DNA of 64,000 nt from Cannabis sativa (taxonomy: Eukaryota; Streptophyta; Magnoliopsida; Rosales; Cannabaceae). The notes under the pieces are model-generated. The model was not told where the DNA came from. It did no database searches and was given only the letters and a program-made list of their open reading frames with translations. The position numbers and the translations under genes were made by a program. Shown here in pieces: positions 12,922 through 26,150 of the stretch. Each line of letters begins with the position of its first letter. The stretch's first letter is position 1. The stretch spans positions 71,010,600-71,074,599 of the forward strand of contig NC_083602.1 in the NCBI RefSeq assembly GCF_029168945.1, in the 5' to 3' direction.

Positions 12922-14777
12922 TGTTGGGAATATTTTACCAGGATCTAGATTTACTAACAAGTATGTTTCATTAACATCCTAAATATGAATTCTCTAAAAC
13001 AATAAAATAAATACGTAAGGGTTTAAGAAAACTTTACATTGATTGCAGCTGGATATAATGACTCCTTCTGTTCAAGATCTCTAGCCATTGATTCCTTTCT
13101 GTGGCAGAGCATTATCAAGATCTGAACCTGGATCTCTTTCTCTCCTTCGGGTTTGGCTACCACCATCTTACTCACTATGATTGAGTACTTGACTTGCTAT
13201 GTGTGGGCATGGCACTCATCACTCAAGGTTCGAATAAGTGAAGAACAATGAAGGAGGTTAAATCTCTATAGAAGGAACTCTCTCATCTAGGTTTGGTTGA
13301 ATAATCAAGCTGGCATTCATTCGATGAGTGAGAGTATCATGTTCCTTTTATAGTATTTCAACTAGGGCTTAGGGTTGAATTATATGGATTAAAAAAGAAT
13401 AAAATATTGGGCAAAAAATACCTCTTGGCCGTACACAATAAGTGGACCAATTTCTAGTTACAATTTTGCCACTTTATTTCAACCACTTATTCTTCTTTTT
13501 AATAATACCGTATTTTCCAATTCAATCCAATAAGTGCCAAACTTTATTTAATAATAATAATTAATTACTAAATAAAATTGCCATTTATGTAATTTATTAA
13601 TTAGACCATACAAAGTCTCTTAATTAACAAATTGACTCCAAAACCTCTTTTCTTCACAATTAAGCCCTTGCTTAGTGAAAATTCATAAATAAGACATAGT
13701 CTAATTTTAGAATTATAATTGATTAACTAAAATCAATTAACTGAGTCTGCAAGCAGTATTATCTCAACTAGTGAGGGGACCATGGACCTATATAACCGAG
13801 CTTTCAATAAGTAGATCTAGAATTTACCAAGTAAATTCTCAACTTATTAATTCCTCATTGAACCACTATAGAACTTGGAATTGAATACACTCTCAGTTAT
13901 ATAAAACGCTCTATATGTACTGCGATATAGATACGTTATGATTATCCATTGTTACAATCCTGATAGTCAAGGATCCTCTATGGATGATCTACACTGAATA
14001 GGGACATATTTACCATTCTACCCTTCAATGTATTTTATCCTTAAAACACTTAGCTACGTATAAATGATATTTCAGTAAACTAATATAATTACTAAAATGA
14101 GATCTCAATCATTTATCTCTATTCAGCCAAGCTCGAAGGAAATCATCGTTTCACTTCTATGTCCAGATAGAAGCTATAGATTCCATATCTATATTTAGCG
14201 CTCCCACTCAATTGTACTATCATGTTCCCAAAATGTACGCATCAGCGAGACCAAAAGGTAAGCTTAACTAACAAATCAAAGAACACAAATAACACTCTTG
14301 AGATGGAACCTAACCATGTCAGGATTAAGATCCATAGACCTAAGATCAACCATTGATATTGAAATAGAAAGATATAACGGTAAGTTTAGGATATCTTATC
14401 TGAGATCAATATCGGTCCCTTCCAATGTATACTCCATATATCTGATACTGGTAAACTTTGCCAATACCCTGGAAAGGACATAACACTTATCCAAGGTGTA
14501 AGTATACCTATCGCTGATTATCATGCCAATCTAAATCTAGTGAACTGACAAATCATGGGAATTAAACTTTTGAACATATAATCATGATTATATTCCACTG
14601 TGCTGACTACACTATAATCATGAACAAATACATATGTTCTGGACTTAATAGAATTTATACATTAAACATAATCATGAAATAAATCATGTGAACCATGCAA
14701 CATAAAAGAATTTTATGATCTTTACTTATTAGTAAATCTGATTATATTGAAATGGGTTTTAGGCACAAAACCCAACA
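12922..14777 (-). repeat. LTR of element B
   Basis: About 1856 bp, from TGTTGGGAATATT to CCCAACA. It is a diverged member of the same LTR family. On the minus strand it is the 5' LTR of B, since primer site and leader lie to its left. The base-pair neighbour is a gypsy RNase H region, so B inserted there. The expected target duplication on this side is TTATC (14778-14782), and its partner lies outside the window. Confidence 0.9.
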
Positions 14778-16370
14778 TTATCGTCGGACGCAAACTTGCT
14801 CAGCAGGTACGTGGTGAGTATTTAGAGATTTACAATGATTCCAAATTGGTTGTAAATCATATTCTGGGAGAATATATGGCTTATGGAGAAAAGATGATGT
14901 CATATTTCAGTAAAATTCGAGACTTTCTTGCACAATTTAAATGATATACCATCAAGCAAATTCTAGAGAAGAGAATGCTACCGCTAATGCACTTGCACAG
15001 TTGGCAGCAACACAATCATCGATAAAGCAAATTTGATCCCAATTTAGTTTTTAAAGGAACCTAGTTTCACTTGGATGGAAGAAATTAAGATATTGGATGA
15101 CACACCAAACTGGATGACTTTAATAGTAGCCCACCTTAACAATGGTAAACTTCTAAGTCACAGAAATGAAGCTCAGAAAATAATGAGAAAGGCTACACAA
15201 TATTTGATAGTGGATGGTTTGATATACAAAAGAGGTTTCCACATGGCTCTACTAAGATGTGTTACAAATGAAGAAGTTCCACGACTCTTGACTGAGGTCA
15301 ATGAGGTATTGTGTGGTAATCATATTGGGGGCAAAGTTTACCTAAGAAAATACTAAGGAAAGGTTTCTTCTGGCCATCAATGATTGAAGATTGAAAGACC
15401 TACGTGAAGAAGTGTAAAAAATGCCAAACGTTTTCTAAAGTCCCTCGGGCATTGCCCAATGAATTGATATAAATGTTGAACTTATGGCCCTTCGCCATAT
15501 GGGGAATAGACCTGATCGAGCAGTTGCCTAAAGGAAATGGTGGAGTCCAGTATGCAGTTCTAGCTGTCGATTATCTTACCAAGTGGACGGAAGTTGAACC
15601 ACTAGAAACTATCACCTCCAAGAAAGTTTTGGATTTTATGTTAAAAACATTTTATTTCGTTAGAGACTTCCTTAAAAAATTGTTTCAGATAATGGAAAGT
15701 ATTTTCACAGCCAGATGTTTACTAAATTCTACAGGATACAAGGGATTATAAAAAAGCTACTCAGTAGTCGCACACCCCCAAACAAGCAGACAGGTCGAAT
15801 CAGTCAATAAGACACTGAAGGACACTCTAAGAAATGACTTGAAGGAGCTAAGGGAAATTGGATTGAAGAATTACCCGATCTACTTTGGTCATACAAAACT
15901 AATGAGCAGATGACCACCAGGAAACCCCCTTTTGCTATGGCCTACAGTTATGAAGAAATGTTTGCCCATAGAATTAGAGCCTCTGTCCCACAGGAGATTG
16001 ATGTACAATTAAGTGGCCAACCACATCCTCCTAACAGAGTCACTTCATGAAATTGAAGAAGGAAGAGACTTAGAAAACTTAAAGCTACAAGCTCATTAGT
16101 AAAAAGTAGCTCGGTACTTCAATAAAAAAGTAAAGGCAAGAAAATTCTTTGTGTGGGATATGGTACTCAAAAGAGTATTCCTTAACACTAAAGACAATGA
16201 ATCAGGTGTGCTCGAACCTAATTGGGAAGGTCCATACCAAGTAACCGAAGTTACAAAATTAGGGGCATATAAGCTTGGTCAGTACGATGAAACATGAAGC
16301 TAGTTCTTGTACCAAGAGATTGGAATATTGAACACTTGAGAAAGTACTACCAATGTAACATCTCTCTTAA
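14778..16370 (+). pseudogene. pol: Tat-like Ty3/gypsy RNase H-integrase remnant
   Basis: Pieces in order: RNase H tail (YNDSKLVVNHILGEY, 14784-14943), integrase zinc-binding region (NHIGG then CKKCQ, 15075-15440) and integrase core (WGIDLIEQLP and AVDYLTKWTEVEPL, 15473-15751). The C-terminal part is decayed (ARKFFVWDMVLKRVF and NWEGPYQV, 16090-16290). Residue patterns fit the Tat/Ogre group of Ty3/gypsy. Multiple frameshifts and stops separate the pieces. Reverse transcriptase and everything 5' are absent because B interrupts the element here. It is non-functional. Confidence 0.8.
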
Positions 16371-17692
16371 GTTATGGCCTTATGTAGAGCTGCCGTCCAA
16401 AGGTTGTTTAATTTTATTGATAGAGAATTAATTAATTAGAGGTTTTTGATTGATTAGAAGAAATTTAATGCAAGTATTTTTATGTGGTTGGGGTATTAAT
16501 GAGCCTTAGTCCACAAGCCACTGCTAATTAATATAGTAGTATTTTACAGAGAGTGTTTACACCATTTTTTCTGACCCCTTCTTCAGAATATAGTTGGGGT
16601 ATTTATAGCCTTATATAGAAGGAGAAAAGGTTACTATTGTTGCAAGTGTGGAAGCATTACTTGCACAAGTTCCCAAGTTCAGATAATTGGATATGTATGT
16701 CTGTCTGGTAGGTTGTTTGAGATTTTCCTAGGTGTTTAATGAGATAAGCCCTTAACCTTCCTTGATTGATGTGATAGTTTATTATGCAGTCATCACAAGA
16801 CTCATAGATCAGAGTGTAATTGCTGAATAATGTTATTAATGCACCAGGCACGTCTTTTCAGACCCATTCATAGACGTCTTCCTCATGTTGCATTTAATGT
16901 GCTTATATCAATTCACGTTTGGGATCTAACCATCGAATTTGGACATTTTATCTAGCTCCTGAGGTGAGCATAATTCCTGAATTAGCATGGTGTGACTGAA
17001 GCTCGAAGAGGGGCTCTTGGACATGACCATCAGGTTTTGGGCCATTCTCTTAAAGAGTTTATTTTAATAAATCTTGACTTTTACACTTTTTTGCCAACTG
17101 GATGACTCCGAGATTGCCACATGTATTAGAAAAGTTCAAGGGCAACATTTACCCCCAAGTATTATTTTTGCATCTTTATAAAATGAGACTTGCTACTTGC
17201 CTCGGGGAGTGATGTAACCAGATATCATTCTGCACACGCATGAGTCATTTATTATTTATAATCATTTTTCTCATTTTTGGCAAAACAATTCGCTTCTTGC
17301 CTGTTCAATAGAGCCCTTCTTTAATTTCACTCTTAGGAAAATACTCGACTATTGCAACCTCCCTTTGTACTTCATTTTCCTGCCAAGTTATCCCAACCAT
17401 TGGATTAATGGAATTTTGATAGTTTGAGCCTTGATCGTTGGATGATTGTCGATTAGTATTCGCCCTGGAAGGTCTATAAAATCCCATGCCTTGTCCTTCT
17501 GAGATTTTTACCCACTCATCACTTTTCACTCCCAAAGTTTTCCTAATTTTTTGCCAAAACTCTAGAATCTCAAGAGTACCTCTAGAGTCTCGACAACCTC
17601 TGCATTCTCTTCTGTATGTAAGTTTAAACTTCTTCCAGTTTCAACTTCTGAACTGTTATGCATGTATTAGTGCGCATTGTTGTTCTTCTTTC

Positions 17693-17752
<60 letters not shown>

Positions 17753-18325
17753 TTCTTTATTTGAGTTTTGAATGTTATTGTAAATTTCCTTTGAACTGCC
17801 ATTTTCTGGGTTGCATTTTCTAGCAACTTTTGCTTTATGACTAAGGTATGAATTTATAGGCTTAGGGTTTGTAAAAAATTGCAATGTTTCCCATTTCTTT
17901 CCCTTTCCTTATTCCTTTGTTGTGGCTAGGATGTCTTGCACCTGATGTATGGCAACAGGAATCGTGGATTTCTACTCTGCCGACATTTGGATGGGGCCTC
18001 TTCCTAGCAGTCAGGGAAACCCCATTCCCCTTTTTGACTTAGGGGTTGATGAGGGGGCTAACTATTGGGTTTCTTGTCTTTCAAATGAGTGAAGTTCTTC
18101 ATGATCTTCATAGGCACGTTTTCTTTGGATTCGACTAGGAAATTCTCGATTTCCATTCAGAAGGTACCATGTCAAATTCTCAAGTGCAGTCTAACAGTGC
18201 CCCTGTTGGTATTCCTGCTACAGCCACAATAGCCCAGAGGCTCGTCCCATTGGATGTTGTCATGAAAGCCCTAGTACCCTACAAGAAATACTCTTGCCAC
18301 TCCAATGGATGGGAAGCTGATGAGT
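16371..18325 (+). other. Unassigned, possibly LTR or 3' region of the Tat-like element
   Basis: It starts directly after the integrase remnant (TGTAACATCTC near 16360) and has no recognisable coding sequence. It contains a good TATA box (TATAAAAT, 17475-17482) followed by C/T-rich leader-like sequence, as in an LTR promoter, and an (ATT)n tract. I could not find a second copy in the window, so the LTR assignment is unproven. The frames at 17305-17535 (minus) and 18169-18357 (plus) do not resemble a family I know. Confidence 0.4.
17694..17753. repeat. (ATT)n microsatellite
   Basis: About 20 uninterrupted ATT units. The apparent poly-isoleucine and poly-asparagine frames across it are artefacts. 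Confidence 0.97.
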
Positions 18326-19646
18326 TACACTTGGTAGTGCTAGGATGCAGTGAATAAAGAGTGGTATGAGCTTCCTCAAGAATTTATTTTCTAAGTTCCG
18401 CACTACCTGGAACACAAACTCTGGTTCTATACAACAGCATTCCATTACTTGACACCGTAAAATCTTTAGCTTGACCAACTAAAACCTCTTCTCGAAGCTT
18501 CACCAGCTCTAGATCAATTAACTGAGCAGTTTTAATTCTAACTAGTAAATCCAATTGCAATGTCAAATTATTAAGTTTTCCCACAACAAACTCAATACCT
18601 GATCTGACCATATCATCTGTTAGATGAGGTGAAATTTTGATCATACTAGTCACTTTCTTGGGACCCTTTCTACTAAGGGAATTTGCCACCACATTGGCCT
18701 TTCCAGGATGGTAAAGGATTTCACAGTCATAATCCTTAACCAATCCCAACCAACGCCTCTATCTCATATTCAAAATCTTTCTGAGTGAAGAAATATTTGA
18801 TGCTCTTGTGGTCTGTGTAAATCTCACACTTTTCTCTGTAGAGATAATGTTGCCAAATCTTCAAAGCAAAAACTACTGCGGTAAGTTTTAGATCGTGAGT
18901 TGGGTATCGTTGTTCTTATTCCTTTAACTAACGGGAGGCATAAGTGATAACTCAATCGTCCTGCATCAAAACACACCCCAGACCCTATCTGGATGCATCG
19001 CAGTAAACCACAAACTTCTCTTTATTAGATGGTAGGGCTAATACCGGAGCTGTGATCAATCTTAGTTTCAACTTCTGGAAGCTTGCTTCACACTTGTCTG
19101 CCCACAAAAACTGCTCATTCTTTTTAGTGAGTTCGGTTAAGGGTGTTGAGATCTTAGAAAATCCCTCAACAAATCGACGGTAATAACCAACCAAACCTAG
19201 AAAACTTCTGACCTCTATAACTGTCTTCGATCTCGGCCAATCCTCGATTGATTCAACCTTCTTTGGATCGACCTCGATCCCATCTTTAGTGACAATGTGT
19301 CTGAGAAAAGACACCTGAAATAGCCAAAACTGACACTTTTTGAACTTGGCATACATTTTATGTTCTCGTAATCGCTGCAGAACCATCCGAATATGTTGCT
19401 CATGCTCCTCTTCTGATTGAGAGTAGACAAGGATGTCGTCAATAAATACTATAACACATATATCGTGGAAATCCTTGAATACCCTATTCATCAAATCTAT
19501 AAAAGCTCCCAGAGTGTTGGTTAGTCCAAAGGACATAACTGGAAATTATAGTGCCCATACCTAGTGCAGAAAATAGTCTTTGGAATGTCTTCCTTTCAAA
19601 TTCTCAATTGATGATAGCCTGATCGGAGATCAATCTTAGAGAAGAC
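18326..19646 (-). pseudogene. pol: Ty3/gypsy RT, RNase H and integrase start (3' half, minus strand)
   Basis: In minus-strand order: the RT palm region with [17 protein letters not shown] (about 19430-19470); the RT end and connection [17 protein letters not shown]; RNase H with FVVYCDAS near 18990; YHPGKANVVANSLSRK near 18700; then the integrase zinc-binding start (ELRK, EEAHTTLYSLHP) breaking off near 18326. Stops and frameshifts occur near 19537, 18985 and 18380. The first half of the same gene is at 34001-36142, separated by the Athila-like insertion. It resembles plant chromovirus/Tekay-type gypsy, but the lineage is a guess. Confidence 0.88.
19598..19645. repeat. 48-bp duplicated RT segment, left copy
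   Basis: It matches 34001-34048 with one mismatch and ends one base before the start of the Athila-like LTR. It is far longer than a 5-bp target duplication. See the right copy. Confidence 0.92.
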
Positions 19647-21182
19647 TGTTGATAACTCTAAGATTTAGAGTTATTTTGATATCTTTAAGCTTGAATTTTA
19701 AGCTAAATTGTGGAGTAATTAGTGTTTATATTATATAATTGTGTTTAGTTTGTTGTGTCTTTTGTAATAAATGGAAGTGTGTGTGTTAGTAAGTGTTAAA
19801 TAGACTTATGTTGTTGTTTTTATGTGTATTAAAAAAATTGCAAGAATAGGTACTTGGAAATGTTTGGGACAAGGAGGAAAAGGAGCAGAAAAATGCTTAT
19901 TGCTGACTGCCATTGCTATAGCAATTATCGCGTAGCAATTTGTCAGCCCAGTAAGTGTATTTTGGCAGAAAGTCCAGCTGGCATTAATGAAGAAAAAAGG
20001 AGCTGAGGTGGTGAAAATGTGACCAATGACTCAACTAATAGGTGGAAAATGAAGGGCAAGTAGACCATGACTTGGATTTCCAATTAGGGTAAACTTTAGT
20101 ACCCTAATTGGGGAGCCAAAGGGAAGAGGAAGGATATAGAAAGTGGTGGCTAAACTTTGAAGGGCTGGTACGAAAATTACAACAGAAAAAGAAATCTAAG
20201 TATAGAGAAAGAAAGAAAAAGAAGAGAGTACAAAGAAGAGAAGAAGAAGACTAAGAAGAAGGAGAAGAAGGCAACCTACAAAGAGAGGATTTGAGCTTCA
20301 AACTCATTTCTCTTGCTCTCCTCTTCATTTTGTATCATTTTCTACTCTCTAGTTTTCTCTTTAACTCCATGAACATTTCATTTTCTCGTTTTGAGTTTTT
20401 AATTTCAGCTATGAACTAAACTCTTGAGATTTGGGTGGTTATGAACCCTTGTATGGACTAGTCTTTTGATTTTGCAATGATTAAGTAATCTTGTCTTAGT
20501 TCAATTAGATGTGATGAAATGTCGATTGAATGTTAATTTTTGGCCATTTTTAACATTAGCAAGCTAGATCTTACTTGGAAAAGTAAGACCTAGTTGAACC
20601 CCTCTAATTGATGCATGATTTTTACCTTTTTTTTAGGTATTAATTAGTAGTAAAATAGGCATATTTTGCTACCATGCATAACTAAAGACTTGATGCTTTA
20701 TTGGGCTATTTGTGATCTAAACTAATGTAGGAATGCATTGTGAGATTATGAATGGTTTATTGCAAGTTTTGGAAAAAGCTTGCTGGTTCTTTTTGAAATT
20801 TGTTAACTCTGCCAGGATTGCTGAGTCATTGCTGGGTCATTGTTGTATCAACTGGGACATACAAGTGGAAATTAATCACCCAAGTCTATTTTCCAAATCT
20901 GAAATTATCACTACTTTAATCACTTTTAGTTTCTTATTTTTAGTTTATTTAGTCTAAAATATTATTCCTCAAGTTTAGAATTAAGGTTAAGAATTTTTCT
21001 CTTGAATTAATTTGTTACTTTGTTTTATTTTTATTTGAAATTCTTGGAATTGCTCTTAGTTGATTTTGCATTATTTAGTAAAAAGTCCCTGTGGAGACGA
21101 ACTTTGATTACTTATCATTGTATTACTTGTTTGTGATTGTGTACACATGCACAATTATAAATCAATATAAATTTTCACAACA
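19647..21182 (+). repeat. 5' LTR of the Athila-like element
   Basis: About 1536 bp, starting TGTTGATAACTC and ending TTCACAACA, next to the primer site once the solo LTR and its duplication are discounted. It contains GA-rich transcribed-leader-like sequence at 20180-20300. The frame at 20733-20957 has no family match. A second LTR copy is not in the window, so both ends rest on the TG...CA ends and the primer-site position. Confidence 0.8.
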
Positions 21183-21187
21183 AGTTT

Positions 21188-23084
21188 TGTTGGAAATTAT
21201 TTTACCAGGATCTTAGATCTACTCACAAGTATGTTGATTAACACCCTAAATATGAACTTTCTAAAACGATGAAATAAACACATATAAAGTTTAGGAAACC
21301 TTACATTGGGTGCAGCGAAATATAATGACTCCTTCCATTCAGATATCTAGCCCTTGATTCCTTTCTGTAGCAGAGCATTATCAATATCTGAACCTGGATC
21401 TCTTTCTCTGATTCTTTAGTGTTGAAACTCCTTCTTCCTGAAAGTCTTTCTTCACGATCTTCCTCACTATGATTGAGGTATCACTTGCTGTGTGTGGGCA
21501 CTATTCTCACACTAAGAATTTCGAAATTCAAGGAAGAAGAGAGAGAGAGAGTGGGGTCGGCCAAAGATAGGGAGAGAGAGAGGCTCAGGTTTTTCTGAAT
21601 GAAAAGTGTAGAAATTTTAGTGTAAATTTCGTGAAGCCTTCACTATCTATTTATAGCATTCCACTAGGGTTAGGTTTGAATTATTTGGCATTAAAATAAT
21701 GAAAATATCAGAGGTAAAATCCTACAAAAGTGGTCGGCCCTTGGAATATGGATTTGGGCCTCACTTTTTGCAATTTTGCAGTTTTATCTTTTCTGCATCT
21801 GATTTTCTCAAAAACGCCAATTTTCTAATTCAACCATTTAAATGCCAATTCTAACTATTTAATAACTATAAATATTATTAAATAATATTGTCATTTATCA
21901 TATTTATTAATTGAACCATACAAAGTATCATAATTAACAAATATGCCCCTAAAACTCTTTCTTTACAATTTCGCCCTTACTTAGTGAAAAATTCACAAAT
22001 AGACATAGTCTAAATTGAGAATTATAATTGATTAATCAAAACCAATTATATGAGTCTTACAAGCAATATTATCTCAACTAGTGCGGGAACCATGGGTCTA
22101 TATAACCGAGCTTCCAATAAGTAGATCAAGAATTTATCACTAAAATTCACTACCTTATTAATTCTTCGTTGAATCCACGCATAGAACTTAGAATTGCACT
22201 CTCAGTATATAGAATGCTCTATATGTTCCACCATATAGACACATCATTAGTTATCCATTGTTATAATCTTAATTTGATCAATGATCCTCTATATGAATGA
22301 TCTACACTGTAAAGGGATTATATTACCGTTACACCCTACAATGTATTTACTCCTTAAAAAACTTAACCCCGTATAAATGATATTTCAGCTTATGTGAAAT
22401 GAGATCTCTACCATTTATTTTCGTTTGGTCAAGCTCGAAGGAGATCATCCTTTACTTACTATTTGCCAGATAGAAGCTATAGATTCCATGTTTATGTTAG
22501 CGCTCCCACTCAATTGCACTACCGTGTTCCCAAAATGTACGTATCACCCTGACCTAAAACGTAGGCTTAACTAACAAATCAAAGAACAGGAATAGCCTCT
22601 CGAGATTGAGCCTAATCATAACAGGATTAAGATCATTTGATCTAGGATCAATTAGGCGATATTGACTTGAATAGATATTACGGTAAGTTTAATAAATCTA
22701 AGTCAAAGTTCAATATCGGTCCCTTCCGATGCATACTCCATGCATCCAACCTGAGCTTTACTTTAACCAATGCTCTGGAAAGAACATAGCACTTCTCCAA
22801 ATGCAAGTAAACTCTGTTGTAGATTATCATATCAGTAAAACCCTATGTCTGATAAATCTAGGAATCTTTATTCACATAGTCATGTTTAGTTTCCAATGTG
22901 TTGACAGCACAATAAACAAGATCAAATATGTGAAAAGGGTTTCAGATGAATTTATACATTATTCATATATAATCATGAAATAAATCATGTGAACCATGCA
23001 ACATTAAATGTTATTTCTGATCTATATTAATAAGAAAATCTGATTATATTGAAATGAGTTTTATTTAGGGCATAAAACCCAACA
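21188..23084 (-). repeat. Solo LTR of the dominant copia family
   Basis: 1897 bp from TGTTGGAAATTATT to CCCAACA, flanked by the 5-bp duplication AGTTT (21183-21187 and 23085-23089). With one duplication removed, the Athila LTR end and primer site join cleanly. A solo LTR of this kind is normally left by recombination between the two LTRs of a full element. Confidence 0.95.
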
Positions 23085-23090
23085 AGTTTT

Positions 23091-23108
23091 TGGCACCGTT
23101 GCCGGGGA
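23091..23108 (+). other. Primer binding site, tRNA-Asp type
   Basis: TGGCACCGTTGCCGGGGA, one base from the common Athila/Tat-type site TGGCGCCGTTGCCGGGGA. It identifies the element as Athila-like gypsy and fixes its strand. Confidence 0.88.
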
Positions 23109-23212
23109 CTTTAAGTTCTAAATTTTGTTTTATCAACTAATTGACATTCTAATAATTTCTGTGCTTTTAATCTTGCTGGTTTGTGCTTTAAAATCTCAGG
23201 TATCTATAGTGT

Positions 23213-24545
23213 ATGAACCAACAAGAGGACTTTGAACTTGCTCCTATTGACCCCGACATTGAACGCACATTCCGAAGAAGAAGAAGAGTTCAAAATGCTA
23301 AGGGTCGAGACATCATGGCTGAGAATCTTGATGATGATGGAATTGCTCAACAAATTGTTAATCCCATCATATTGGCAGATGATCGAGAAAGGGCTATACA
23401 AGAGTATGCAGCCCCCATGTTTAATGAGCTCAATCCAGGCATTGTGAGGCCTGAAATACAAGCACCGCAGTTTGAGCTCAAGCTAGTGATGTTTCAAATG
23501 CTCCAAACCGTGGGGCAATTCAGCGGGATGCCAACTGAAGATCCTCACCTCCATCTTCGTTCATTCTTGGAGGTGAGTGATTCTTTCAAGATCCAAGGAG
23601 TGAGTGAAGAGGTGTTAAGGTTGAAGCTATTCCCATTCTCACTACGAGACCGAGCTAGATCATGGCTCAACACTTTGCCTCCTGATTCTGTTACCAATTG
23701 GAATGATCTTGCTGAGAAATTTCTGAGGAAATACTTTCCTCCTACTAGAAATGCAAAATTCAGAAGTGAGATCATGTCTTTTCAGCAACTTGAAGATGAG
23801 TCTACAAGTGATGCGCGGGAGAGGTTTAAGGAACTTTTGCGAAAGTGTCCACATCATGGCATTCCACATTGTATAGAGATGGAGACTTTTTATAATGGTC
23901 TAAATGCAGCTTCTCGAATGGTGCTAGATGCATCGGCCAATGGTGCTATTTTGTCGAAGTCTTACAACGAAGCATTTGAGATTTTGGAGACCATTGCAAG
24001 TAACAACTATCAATGATCCAACACAAGAGCTCCAACAAGTAGAAAAGTGGCGGGGGTCCTTGAGGTAGATGCAATAACAGCTTTGATAGCTCAAATGGCT
24101 TCCATGACGAATGTTTTGAAGAATTTGAGCATTGGGAACTCTAAAAATATTAAACCAGCTTCTGCCATTCAAACTGATGATGTCTCATGTGTATTTTGTG
24201 GAGAAGGGCATGTATTTGAGAAGTGTCCCTCTAATCCAGAGTCCGTTTGTTACATGGAGAATCAGAATTTTAATAGAAACAATGGGGCATTCTCAAACTC
24301 TTACAATCAAGCATGGAAGAATCATCCTAATTTGTCTTGGGGGGGTGGTCAAGGAGCAAGCTCAAGCACCGCACCAGCCCAAGGAAGACAAGCATATCCA
24401 CCGAGTTTTTCACATCAACCGCGACATTCACAACATGCTCAAAATTCCTAACCGAGTTCTTTGAAGAGTCTAATGCGGGATTATATGGCCAAAAATGATG
24501 AGATGATAAAAAGTCAAGTTGCCTCTCTTCAAAACCTTGAGTTGT
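23213..24545 (+). pseudogene. gag: Athila-like gag with nucleocapsid
   Basis: A 267-residue frame from ATG at 23213 contains the Retrotrans_gag domain, with the characteristic FPFSLRDRARSWLNTLP and EKFLRKYFPP segments at about residues 135-185. A TGA at 24014-24016 interrupts the same frame, which continues as a linker and a CCHC knuckle (CVFCGEGHVFEKC, near 24189-24229). Two more in-frame TAA stops follow near 24449 and 24544. All three look like single-base nonsense changes, so decay is modest. The product would be the capsid and nucleocapsid of the particle. Protease follows directly. Confidence 0.87.
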
Positions 24546-24556
24546 AACTTGGACAT

Positions 24557-25955
24557 TTGGCCAATGAATTAAAAGCTAGGCCGCAAGGTTCTTTGCCTAG
24601 TGACACGAAAAATCCAAGGAGGGATGGGAAGGAACAATGCAAATCCATTCAACTAAGGAGTGGCAAGCATCTGAAAAATTCTGAGGAGGAAATAAAGGGT
24701 AGTGGGGAGCCCACTTCAATCCAAACTGACGAAAAATTGAGTAACAAAACTGTCCAGGAATTTGCTGATACCAGCCCAGTTGATACAGCAAAGGGTCAAC
24801 AACCTGACAGTCAGCAATCCGCACCAGTATGTTCTAGTTCTAAACCACCCCTTCCATTTCCTCAAAGATTTCGGAAACAGCAGCAAGATGGGCGATTCAG
24901 GAAGTTTTTGGATGTGTCGAAACAGCTCCATATCAATATTCCCTTGGTAGAAGCGCTAGAGCAAATGCTGAATTATGTCAAGTTCTTAAAAGATATTTTG
25001 ACGAAGAAAAGGAGGTTAGGGGAGTTTGAAACTGTAGCTCCCACCGAGGGCTGTAGCGCTATGTTGAAGAACAAAATTCCACCTAAATTGAAAGATCCGG
25101 GCAGCTTCACAATTCCAATTTCTATTGGGGTCGACATGTTGGAAGAGCTCTTTGTGATTTGGGAGCTAGTATTAATCTCATGCCCATGTCTATTTTCAAG
25201 AAGTTGGGAATTGGAGAAGCAAAAGGCCAACCACCGTCACTTTGCAATTAGGGGATCGTTCCATGGCTCATCCGGATGGAAAAATTGAAGATGTTTTGGT
25301 ACAAGTAGATAAGTTCATCTTTCCGGTGGACTTCATTATTCTTGACTATGAGGAAGATAGGGAAGTTCCAATCATTTTAGGGAGGCCATTTCTTGCCACG
25401 GGAAGGACTTTGATAGATGTTGAAAAAGGAGAGCTCACCATGAGAGCTCAAGATGAGCAAGCCACATTTAAGGTTTTCCATCCCATACGTGCTCCGGATG
25501 CAATAGGAGAATGCTTAGAAATTGGAGATATGGATCCTAACATGGTTGAGGAGTCCAAATTCAAAGTTAGTAAGAAGGTGAGAAAGAAGATTCCCCTTAA
25601 AGAAATTGCTAAGGATCACGAGCCACAAGAAAGCAAAGACAAAGCATCATTTGACCCTAAAAAACCACCCAAAAAGAAGAGAAAGAAAAAGAAGCTTAGT
25701 AGAAAAATTTGGTCTCAAATGTTTGAAGTTGGGCAACAAGTGATTTTTTCCAACTCTTTAACGAAGGCTACTCATGGACGACTAGATTCAAGATGTGATG
25801 GATCTTTCTTGGTGGTGAGAGTATACCCCGATGGGGTGGTGGAACTTCATGAAGCACTTTCAAGAAGAAAATTCTTAGTGAAAGGCCAAGGAGTGAAGTT
25901 TGGGAGTGGAGAGGTCAACCGAGAAAAGGCCTCTATTTCCTTGAAGGATGCTTGA
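24557..25955 (+). pseudogene. Protease fused to integrase C-terminus; RT, RNase H and core IN deleted
   Basis: The first frame (24557-25288) carries the gag-protease linker (KSIQLRSGKHL) and the protease start (KIPPKLKDPGSFTIP). A frameshift near 25130-25250 moves to a second frame (25242-25955) with the protease end (EVPIILGRPFLATGRTLIDV). After a lysine-rich linker, the frame then carries a segment like the integrase tail (FEVGQQVIFSNSL, RLDSRCDGSFLVVRVYPDG). About two-thirds of pol expected between these is absent, yet the join is open. The element is therefore non-autonomous. Whether the fused ORF is used as a protein is unknown. Confidence 0.8.
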
Positions 25956-25977
25956 TGTTTGTAATTTGGGGGTGCCA

Positions 25978-26150
25978 AAAGAAAAAAAAAAGAGATTGAA
26001 TTGAAAAACAAAAACAAAAAAAAAAGAAAGAAAAGAAAAATGAAAAAAAGAAAAAAAAATGAAAAGAGAAAAAAAAAAAAGAGAAGAAAAAATTCAATAA
26101 AGGCACCCCAAGAAAAAAAAAGCAAAGAAAAAAAAAGATAAAAAAAAATA
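25978..26150 (+). repeat. A-rich purine tract after the ORF
   Basis: About 170 bp of almost pure A and G, immediately after the stop at 25955. The lysine- and phenylalanine-rich frames through it are artefacts. Confidence 0.9.

Noticed and set aside
14298..14483. Small frame within the B LTR (and similar ones at 12052-12246 and 22729-22983)
   Set aside because: These lie in different LTR copies, in different frames and strands, without conservation of the protein.
17486..17884. Poly-Ile and poly-Asn proteins
   Set aside because: Translation of the (ATT)n microsatellite.
25847..26125. Phe/Leu-rich membrane-like protein on the minus strand
   Set aside because: Antisense of the A-rich purine tract; composition artefact.
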